Shown here one piece after another: positions 58,296-64,000 of a stretch of 64,000 nucleotides of DNA (the first letter of the stretch is position 1; every line of letters begins with the position of its first letter). The notes below the pieces were generated by a model. It was not told where the DNA came from. It saw only the letters and a program-made list of their open reading frames with translations, and searched no databases. This DNA is from Collinsella aerofaciens. Its GTDB lineage: Bacteria > Actinomycetota > Coriobacteriia > Coriobacteriales > Coriobacteriaceae. The DNA lies in the NCBI RefSeq assembly GCF_005844325.1, contig NZ_SPFY01000008.1, forward strand, positions 1 through 64,000. Reading direction: 5' to 3'. Both the position numbers and the translations under genes were made by a program.

Positions 58296-59234
58296 ATGAC
58301 CCTCCAACAGCTTCGCTTTTTGATCGCCGTGGCAGAGTCCGGTTCGATCAACGCCGCAGCCCAGCGCCTCTATACGGCACAGTCCAATATCTCCAATGCC
58401 GTCAAAAGCCTGGAGCAGGAACTTCATATCGAAATCTTTACGCGCTCCAGCCGCGGTGTTGCACTCACCAACGACGGCACCGAGCTTTTGGGTTATGCAC
58501 GCCAGGTCGTAGAGCAGGCCGACATGCTCGAGGCCCGCTACGAGGACGGCGGTACCCCGCAAGCCCGCCTCGCCATTTCCGCCCAGCACTACGCCTTTTC
58601 GGTCGAGGCCTTTGTCAACGTGGTCGAGCGCTGCCGCGACAGCAAGTTCGAGTTCATCATGCGCGAGACCACCACAGCGCAGATCATCGACGACGTGCGC
58701 GCGTTTCGCAGCGACATCGGCATCCTCTATCTGGACGACTTTAATACCCGTGTCTTGCAGAAGGCCTTTACCGATGCCCGAGCGAGCTTTCATCCCCTCT
58801 TTGATGCGAAAGTCCACGTGTTCGTTAGCGAGCGTCACCCGCTCGCACGCCGCCCTCAGCTGTCCCTTGCCGACCTCACGCCCTATACGCGCTACAGCTT
58901 TGAGCAGGGAACCTCGAACTCCTTCTATTACGCCGAGGAACCTTTTAGCTATATCCCTTGCGACCGCAACATACGAATCTCGGACCGTGGAACACTTACC
59001 AACTTACTTATCACGTCGAACGGTTACACCCTGTCGACCGGTGTCCTCTCCAATGAAATGCAATGGGGTATGGCATCGATCCCGTTAGTAGACGCCCCGA
59101 CGATGCACGTAGGCTATATCATGCACGACGATCGCAAGCCCTCTCCCCTCTTGCAGCAATACCTCGACGAGCTCAACCGCATCATCCATGCCAACCAACT
59201 GTCGGAAGACGGGGTAGAAATCGTAGATTGCTAG
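58296..59234 (+). CDS. LysR-family transcription regulator
   Basis: The 312-residue protein has an N-terminal winged helix (MTLQQLRFLIAVAESGSINA, AAQRLYTAQSNISNAVKSLE) and a two-lobed effector domain (LAISAQHYAFSVEAFVNVVE, RSDIGILYLDDFN). It is divergent from metY and shares the intergenic palindrome, so control of sulfur amino-acid synthesis is likely, as with CysB or MetR types. The inducer is unknown. AAAGGA precedes the ATG. Confidence 0.85.
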   Translation: MTLQQLRFLIAVAESGSINAAAQRLYTAQSNISNAVKSLEQELHIEIFTRSSRGVALTNDGTELLGYARQVVEQADMLEARYEDGGTPQARLAISAQHYAFSVEAFVNVVERCRDSKFEFIMRETTTAQIIDDVRAFRSDIGILYLDDFNTRVLQKAFTDARASFHPLFDAKVHVFVSERHPLARRPQLSLADLTPYTRYSFEQGTSNSFYYAEEPFSYIPCDRNIRISDRGTLTNLLITSNGYTLSTGVLSNEMQWGMASIPLVDAPTMHVGYIMHDDRKPSPLLQQYLDELNRIIHANQLSEDGVEIVDC

Positions 59235-59297
59235 CCCCCGGCGGGCATGGCGCTACAATGGTCACTCGCACGAAACATACCCAACGAAAGGAACCAT

Positions 59298-59783
59298 GTG
59301 AAGGTCATCATCTATACCGACGGCTCGGCCCGATCAAATCCGGGACGCGGCGGCTACGGCGCCGTGCTCAAATACACCAACCCCGCCGGCAAGACCTTCA
59401 CCTCCGAGCTTTCGCGCGGCTACGCCAAGACCACCAACAACCGCATGGAGCTCATGGCAGTCATCGTGGCGCTCGAGGCACTCAACCGCCCCTGCGACGT
59501 CGAAGTCCATTCCGATTCGCAGTACGTCGTCAACGCCTTCAACAAGCACTGGATTGACGGATGGAAGAAACGCGGCTGGAAGACTGCCAACAAGCAGCCT
59601 GTCAAGAACCGCGATCTGTGGGAGCGCCTGCTCACCGCAAAGAGCAAGCACAAAGTGGAGTTCATCTGGGTTAAGGGCCACGCCGGCCATGAGCTCAACG
59701 AGCGCTGCGACGAGCTTGCCACCACGGCGGCCGACGGCAGCAACCTCGATATCGACGCCGGCTTTAACGAGAGCGACCTGTAA
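59298..59783 (+). CDS. rnhA: Ribonuclease HI
   Basis: The GTG at 59298, after GAAAGGAACCAT, gives 161 residues. The four acidic catalytic residues are in place: [11 protein letters not shown] (Asp), [13 protein letters not shown] (Glu), VHSDSQYVV (Asp) and [14 protein letters not shown] (Asp), plus the WVKGHAGH histidine loop and the basic handle [15 protein letters not shown]. It degrades RNA in RNA-DNA hybrids. A TACAAT -10 box lies shortly upstream. Confidence 0.92.
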   Translation: MKVIIYTDGSARSNPGRGGYGAVLKYTNPAGKTFTSELSRGYAKTTNNRMELMAVIVALEALNRPCDVEVHSDSQYVVNAFNKHWIDGWKKRGWKTANKQPVKNRDLWERLLTAKSKHKVEFIWVKGHAGHELNERCDELATTAADGSNLDIDAGFNESDL

Positions 59784-59856
59784 CGGCGTTTTCGCACGCT
59801 TTTGTGTCCTCCCGCGCTACACTCATCCTGTAAACCGAACGGCACGAGGGGGATAC

Positions 59857-60963
59857 ATGCTGCGTATAGCGACCATCGGCACATCCATGATTACCGACGA
59901 CTTTATCCAGGTCGTCAACGCCAACGACCAAGCCGCGTTTGTGGGCACGCTCTCGCGCGATGCAAATCGCGGCGCCGCCTTCACCGCTAAGCACGGCGGC
60001 GAGCGTAACTTCACCGCACTTGACGAGCTTGCGTCTGCCGACGACGTCGACGCCGTCTACATCGGCAGCCCTAACGCACTTCACTACGAGCAGGCCCTTG
60101 CCTGCATCGCTGGTGGCAAGCACGTCATCGTCGAGAAGCCCTTCTGCGCCACCGAGGCGCAGGCGCTGGAAGTCTTCCGCGCTGCCGAGGCAGCGGGCGT
60201 CGTAGCCCTCGAGGCCATGCGCCCGCTCCATGACCCCGCTTTCCACGCCATCGAGGACGCCCTGGGCGAGATTGCGCCCATCCGCCGCGCCTCATTGCGC
60301 TTTGGCAAGTATTCCTCGCGCTACAACGAGATTCTCGCGGGACGCGCCACCAATATCTTCGACTGCAATATGGCATCGGGTTCCCTCATGGATATTGGCG
60401 TCTACACCGTCGAGCCCATGGTCGAGATTTTCGGCATGCCCTCCGGCCTTACGAGCATGGCTACTCTGCTCGACCCCACCACGCGACAGCTCACGCACGG
60501 CCCCATCGACGGCTGCGGTTCCATCCTCGCCAGCTACGGCGGTGGCCGTATCTCCGTCGAGCTCGCGCACTCCAAAATTACGAATGACCTGCTTCCCTCG
60601 CAGATCGAAGGCGAGCGTGGCACTATCCAGATTGACCATCTGTCCACGCCCCGCAACGTCCGTATCGACTATCGCGGCGATGTCGTACGCGGCTCGGCGA
60701 CCGAGGCGCCGCGCGGACAGGGCGACAACGGCCGCGTGCTCGACCTACCCAAATCGAGCAACACTATGGAATACGAACTCACAGACTTTATCACCGCCAT
60801 CGGCGGCATCGATAACGTTAAAGAAGAGATTTGGGAGACCCCGGCGGGACGCCACGAGCTTGGCCACTACCGCGATGTCACGCTCGTCTCACTGCGCATC
60901 ATGGATGCCGTGCGCCAGCAGGCCGGCATAACCTTCCCGGCCGACGCAGGCAAGCAGGCATAG
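59857..60963 (+). CDS. Gfo/Idh/MocA-family oxidoreductase
   Basis: The ATG at 59857, after GAGGGGGATAC, gives 368 residues. MLRIATIGTSMITDDFIQVV forms the Rossmann start, followed by AVYIGSPNALHYEQALACIA and the catalytic EKPFCATEAQ segment. The C-terminal domain has SGSLMDIGVYTVEPMVEIFG. It is an NAD(P)-dependent dehydrogenase of unknown substrate. The acylphosphatase gene starts three bases after its stop. Confidence 0.82.
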   Translation: MLRIATIGTSMITDDFIQVVNANDQAAFVGTLSRDANRGAAFTAKHGGERNFTALDELASADDVDAVYIGSPNALHYEQALACIAGGKHVIVEKPFCATEAQALEVFRAAEAAGVVALEAMRPLHDPAFHAIEDALGEIAPIRRASLRFGKYSSRYNEILAGRATNIFDCNMASGSLMDIGVYTVEPMVEIFGMPSGLTSMATLLDPTTRQLTHGPIDGCGSILASYGGGRISVELAHSKITNDLLPSQIEGERGTIQIDHLSTPRNVRIDYRGDVVRGSATEAPRGQGDNGRVLDLPKSSNTMEYELTDFITAIGGIDNVKEEIWETPAGRHELGHYRDVTLVSLRIMDAVRQQAGITFPADAGKQA

Positions 60964-60965
60964 CG

Positions 60966-61376
60966 ATGGGCTTCTTCGATACGTTCTTCTCCAGCGTCAC
61001 CGGCGGCAGTCGAGAGCCTCAAAAACCATCAAACGTCGAGCTCGAGCTGCGCCGCAGGCTTACTGTGCTCGCAAGCGACGAGGCCACTCAAGACACTCCC
61101 CTGCGCTATTTCCTGCGCTGGGAGGGGCAAGTCCAAGGCGTTGGTTTTCGCTTTACCAACACCAACCTCGCGCAGGCACGCGCACTCACCGGCTGGGTAC
61201 GTAACATGGAAGACGGCTCAGTCGAGATGGAGATACAGGGAGCTCCGGCAAGCATCCTATCTCATCTCGAGGCACTTCATGCCTCCTACGAGCGCATGGG
61301 AACGCGTTTTCGCCTCGTAGATGCCCAGGCCCGAGCCCCACTTGCCAATGAAGACGGTTTCAGTCCTCATTATTAG
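60966..61376 (+). CDS. Acylphosphatase-domain protein
   Basis: The 136-residue protein has about 40 extra N-terminal residues (MGFFDTFFSSVTGGSREPQK) before a standard acylphosphatase: RWEGQVQGVGFRFTNTNLAQ with the catalytic Arg, and LTGWVRNMEDGSVEMEIQG with the catalytic Asn. It hydrolyses acyl phosphates such as acetyl phosphate or carbamoyl phosphate. The extra N-terminus has no clear domain. It is co-transcribed with the upstream oxidoreductase. Confidence 0.8.
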   Translation: MGFFDTFFSSVTGGSREPQKPSNVELELRRRLTVLASDEATQDTPLRYFLRWEGQVQGVGFRFTNTNLAQARALTGWVRNMEDGSVEMEIQGAPASILSHLEALHASYERMGTRFRLVDAQARAPLANEDGFSPHY

Positions 61377-61437
61377 TATTGTGTGCTAAATACGGTATCA
61401 TTTACCTACGACCGTTGATAGAAAAGAGGCGAGGCGC

Positions 61438-61818
61438 ATGGCGGCGCAAAGAAGGAATACCAGGCAGCGAAAGCTGGTTCTTGACGCCGTGCGCCAAAGC
61501 TATAACCATCCCACCGCCGACGAAATCTACAACGCCGTGCGCGCGCAGGATGACAAAATCAGCCGCGGTACGGTCTACCGCAATCTCAATCTCTTGGCCG
61601 ACGCCGGCGAGATCCTCTCCATCAAGACGCCGGGCGGCAGCCGCTTCGATCGCACGATCGAGCCGCATGCGCATATCATCTGCACCTCGTGCAGCCGCGT
61701 CATCGACGTACCGCTCCCCTTCGATGCCCAGCTCGACGCCAAAGCGTCCGAGCAAATCGGCTGGCACGTCACGTCGCACTACACCATCTTCGAGGGTCTC
61801 TGCCCCGACTGCCGGTAG
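61438..61818 (+). CDS. Fur-family metalloregulator (Fur/PerR-like)
   Basis: The 126-residue protein has a winged helix (RQRKLVLDAVRQSYNHPTAD, ISRGTVYRNLNLLADAGEIL) and a dimer domain with a structural zinc pair CTSC and C-x2-C at the end (LCPDCR). The RFDRTIEPHAHIIC segment supplies metal ligands, with Asp as in PerR, so a peroxide sensor is possible. The sensing ligand set cannot be settled by eye. GAGGCGAGGCGC precedes the ATG. Confidence 0.8.
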   Translation: MAAQRRNTRQRKLVLDAVRQSYNHPTADEIYNAVRAQDDKISRGTVYRNLNLLADAGEILSIKTPGGSRFDRTIEPHAHIICTSCSRVIDVPLPFDAQLDAKASEQIGWHVTSHYTIFEGLCPDCR

Positions 61819-61821
61819 ATG

Positions 61822-61892
61822 TTCGGGACATGCCTTAAAATCCACCTTTCCGCGCTTTGCAGCAAACAGTACATTTCTAGGCATGTCCCGAA
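61822..61892. repeat. Palindromic element between convergent genes
   Basis: TTCGGGACATGCCT (61822-61835) and AGGCATGTCCCGAA (61879-61892) are perfect 14-bp complements with a 43-base loop. It abuts the stop codons of both the Fur-family and HAD genes. The long loop makes it an unlikely simple terminator. Confidence 0.5.
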
Positions 61893-61895
61893 AAC

Positions 61896-62693
61896 CTACT
61901 CGGCGAGCAGGCGGTGCAGTTCTTCTTCGACCGTGTGCACGTAACGGACGCGATCGTTGATACCGCGCATGGTGGGGTTGCAGCTCTCCATCAGATAGGG
62001 ATGGCCCACGACGTTGAGCATGTCGCGATCGTTCTCATTGTCGCCAAATGCCATCATCTCATCGGGCGAAATCCCCAGGACACGACCGTAATCGACAAGC
62101 GCGGAGCCCTTGCCCGAACCGAAACCGATAAGGTCCGTCCATGCGGTTCCTGACGTCATCACATCGACACGGTCGCCAAAGAGGCGCTCGAAATACTCCC
62201 GGGCCGCCGGATAATCCACCTCGGGCGTCTGGAAGCCAATCTTAATGACATCCTCGTCGATGTCCTCGGGACGGTCGACCACCGCCACATCGCAGTGGAC
62301 CACATAGCGCAAATGGTCGACGAACGCATCGTTGCCGCTCATGGTGTAGATGTGCCCCTCACACGAAAGGGTCATGTCGGTATGGGGATACGCAACCACG
62401 GTATTCGCGATAACCATAGCAAGGCTACGCTCCATGGAACGCTTGACGACGGCACGCCCCTCGCTCATCACCAGGGTTCCGTTTTCGCATACATAGGCGA
62501 GCTCATCGGCCACCGGGGCAAACAGGTAGCGCAAGCTCGCATATTGACGGCCACTCGCCGGCATAAACACGATACCACGACGATGCAGCTCATCGATAAG
62601 CTCAAAGGCCTCGGAACGCAGCTCGCGCTCCCCCGGATGCAGCAACGTGCCGTCCAAATCGCATGCAATCAGTTTGATTCCCTCAAGACCCAT
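61896..62693 (-). CDS. Cof-type HAD phosphatase
   Basis: The ATG at 62693, with GGGGGAAG upstream, gives 265 residues; two longer frames lack a ribosome site. HAD-IIB features are KLIACDLDGTLLHPGE, GIVFMPASGRQYASLRYLF, the Cof cap, and MMAFGDNENDRDMLNVVG near the end. It dephosphorylates a sugar phosphate or cofactor. This is the third HAD phosphatase gene in the window. Confidence 0.82.
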   Translation of the reverse strand: MGLEGIKLIACDLDGTLLHPGERELRSEAFELIDELHRRGIVFMPASGRQYASLRYLFAPVADELAYVCENGTLVMSEGRAVVKRSMERSLAMVIANTVVAYPHTDMTLSCEGHIYTMSGNDAFVDHLRYVVHCDVAVVDRPEDIDEDVIKIGFQTPEVDYPAAREYFERLFGDRVDVMTSGTAWTDLIGFGSGKGSALVDYGRVLGISPDEMMAFGDNENDRDMLNVVGHPYLMESCNPTMRGINDRVRYVHTVEEELHRLLAE

Positions 62694-62776
62694 ATGCTTC
62701 CCCCAAAGCCTCATATCAACAGCAAGACGGACCTTGATCGGTCGCCCCTCAAAGCCCGTCTTGCGCATACGCGCGC

Positions 62777-63355
62777 TTAGCCGCGCGCCTTTTTTACGAT
62801 GGTAAAGTCGGGAGCCATGCTCACGACGACCTCCGCCGCACTCGACGCAAAGCGCCGGTCCGCATCGAGTTCACGGGTAACCAGCGAGAGCCGAACACCC
62901 TCGACACCCCGGAGCATGCGGCCCAAAACAGGCTGCACCGGCGTATACATGCGCACAGTATGCTCGTCCGAGTCGCCCCGGAAGAGCGGCGCATGCATGT
63001 TGCCGATCTCCCAGCACGAATGCGCGAGCGCAATCGGGTCCATGCGGTCAACTTCGACCAAATAAACCTCGGCGCTGCGCAAGCGCACGACAACCGCCAC
63101 GGGCACCATGCCCGAACGGTCAATGGCGAGCACGTCGCCGTCGGCAAGACGACCGCCGTCGGCAGTATCCAGCCGAACATCGACCGTGCGCCCCAGCTCC
63201 GTCACGCCCACAAACGCGTATACATCAGCCTGGTCCCAATCGAGCAGTAGCTCATCGACCTCAAAGACACCGCCCAGCTCCCGGCGAAGCAAAAGCTCAT
63301 AGGACGGGTCGTTGAGATTTCCGAGGCACGTTGTCGAAACCAGATTTGCAGGCAT
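62777..63355 (-). CDS. UreE-like metallochaperone protein
   Basis: The 192-residue protein has an N-terminal beta domain (LLLDWDQADVYAFVGVTELG, RTVDVRLDTADGG, LAIDRSGMVPVAV) and a second ferredoxin-like domain beginning PIALAHSCWEIGNMHAPLF, which resembles the AxxLGNRHxP segment of UreE. UreE delivers nickel to urease, but no urease genes are seen here. It starts three bases after the stop of a SlyD-like FKBP gene, so both are probably made together. A nickel-handling role is an inference. Confidence 0.6.
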   Translation of the reverse strand: MPANLVSTTCLGNLNDPSYELLLRRELGGVFEVDELLLDWDQADVYAFVGVTELGRTVDVRLDTADGGRLADGDVLAIDRSGMVPVAVVVRLRSAEVYLVEVDRMDPIALAHSCWEIGNMHAPLFRGDSDEHTVRMYTPVQPVLGRMLRGVEGVRLSLVTRELDADRRFASSAAEVVVSMAPDFTIVKKARG

Positions 63356-63358
63356 AGC

Positions 63359-63787
63359 CTAATCCTCGACCTCGACGAGCTCGATATCGAAGTTGAGATC
63401 CTTACCGGCCAGCTCGTGGTTGGCGTCGAGCGTCACGGCCTCGGGCGTTACATCGATGACCACGGCGGGGACGGGCATACCGCTCGGCGTGGACAAGAAG
63501 AGCTTCATGCCCTTCTCAATCTGCTCGATGTTGGGAACCTGTTCGGCCGGGAAGGTCAGAACCATCTCGGGATTGTGCTCGCCGTAGGCATCGGCAGCAG
63601 GAATGTGCACGGTCTTCTTCTCACCCACCTGCATGTCGACAACAGCGGCGTCGAAGCCCTTGATCATCTGGCCGGCGCCGCAGGTGAACTCCAGCGGCTC
63701 ACCGCGATCGTAGGAGCTATCGAACTGCGTGCCGTCGTCGAGCGTGCCGCGATAATGAGTCTTGACCTTCTTGCCCTGGTTGGACAT
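63359..63787 (-). CDS. FKBP-type peptidyl-prolyl isomerase (SlyD-like)
   Basis: From ATG 63787 (GGAGG upstream) the protein has 142 residues: FKBP fold segments VKTHYRGTLDDGTQFDSSYD and LEFTCGAGQMIKGFDAAVVD, then the inserted flap domain typical of SlyD (YGEHNPEMVLTFPAEQVPN, VTLDANHELAGKDLNFDIEL). SlyD-type proteins assist folding and nickel delivery. The His-rich metal tail of E. coli SlyD is absent. It is the first gene of the pair with the UreE-like protein. Confidence 0.85.
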   Translation of the reverse strand: MSNQGKKVKTHYRGTLDDGTQFDSSYDRGEPLEFTCGAGQMIKGFDAAVVDMQVGEKKTVHIPAADAYGEHNPEMVLTFPAEQVPNIEQIEKGMKLFLSTPSGMPVPAVVIDVTPEAVTLDANHELAGKDLNFDIELVEVED

Positions 63788-63907
63788 GGAAACCTCCGTG
63801 ATAAGGGCGGCGCACAACACGGGCCGCCATGAACATATGGCGCTAACTATACCCTAGTCATACAATTTGAAGACAGTTTGCAAAGAAACGCTGCAACCGG
63901 AGGAACC

Positions 63908-64000
63908 ATGGCATATCCCGTATTTGACCTACACTGCGACACCGCCGACCGAATCGGCTGGGCCACGCTCGATCTCGACCTGCGCTTTACCGCCGGCACC
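63908..64000 (+). CDS. Membrane dipeptidase (peptidase M19), N-terminal part
   Basis: The ATG at 63908 follows GGAGGAACC and the frame is open to the window end (31 codons). MAYPVFDLHCDTADRIGW carries the first metal-binding pair His-x-Asp of renal-dipeptidase-like M19 enzymes. They cleave dipeptides, often with a D-residue. Only the start is present. Confidence 0.7.
   Translation, partial: MAYPVFDLHCDTADRIGWATLDLDLRFTAGT

Overview
The window is chromosomal DNA of a high-GC, Gram-positive, fermentative gut bacterium, most consistent with Collinsella or a close relative (Coriobacteriia, Actinomycetota). The reasons are an acetylase-type diaminopimelate pathway, NAD-dependent L-lactate dehydrogenase, O-acetylhomoserine sulfhydrylase, DUF3793 with flavodoxin, LexA boxes of the Gram-positive type, frequent GTG/TTG starts behind strong GGAGG sites, and many GC-rich terminators. 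This is inferred from gene content and motifs only; no database was searched. No rRNA, tRNA or CRISPR array was seen.

Layout. 0-9.9 kb: a cut lipoprotein gene, an orphan HigA-type antitoxin with a small membrane protein, an M20 deacetylase candidate for DapL, a lysine riboswitch driving lysA-dapA-dapB-dapH, a RelE/Phd toxin-antitoxin pair, ndpA and a DUF2974 hydrolase. 10-14.5 kb: ldh, a class I aminotransferase and nadE. 14.5-18.9 kb: an AT-rich island holding a DUF2087 protein, an MFS exporter, a B12-type radical SAM enzyme and a 36-residue peptide gene, read here as an uncharacterised RiPP locus. 19-26.4 kb: two surface or low-complexity proteins, ettA, an SdpR-SdpI-type pair, a 28-residue hydrophobic peptide inside a folded-RNA-like unit, tcdA and tatD. 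26.4-33.5 kb: a 240-bp element with perfect 30-bp terminal inverted repeats, then a GntR-controlled Amadori-product operon (FrlB/C/D-like enzymes, a YfcC-type carrier and an amidohydrolase).

33.6-42.5 kb: two HAD phosphatases, a three-gene cassette (unknown protein, ClpP-like protease, VirD4-like ATPase without membrane segments), pgi, and an SOS-controlled Y-family polymerase with its YolD-like partner. 42.5-50.3 kb: a sortase-type surface protein, a heavy-metal-domain protein under a CsoR-like site, DUF3793-flavodoxin, and an amino-acid ABC transporter whose permease carries an extra exported domain. 50.4-64 kb: nfo, two Gfo/Idh oxidoreductases, an aldo/keto reductase, a ketopantoate-reductase-like enzyme, a secreted protein, metY with a Cys/Met-containing leader peptide and a divergent LysR regulator, rnhA, acylphosphatase, a Fur-family regulator, a HAD phosphatase, a UreE-like plus SlyD-like pair, and the start of an M19 dipeptidase.

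Recurring non-coding structure is notable: at least four distinct families of long-stem palindromes sit between genes, and several intrinsic terminators directly abut the ribosome-binding site of the next co-directional gene. The best candidates for undescribed biology are the radical SAM peptide locus, the ClpP/VirD4-like cassette, and the 28-residue peptide with its self-complementary RNA.
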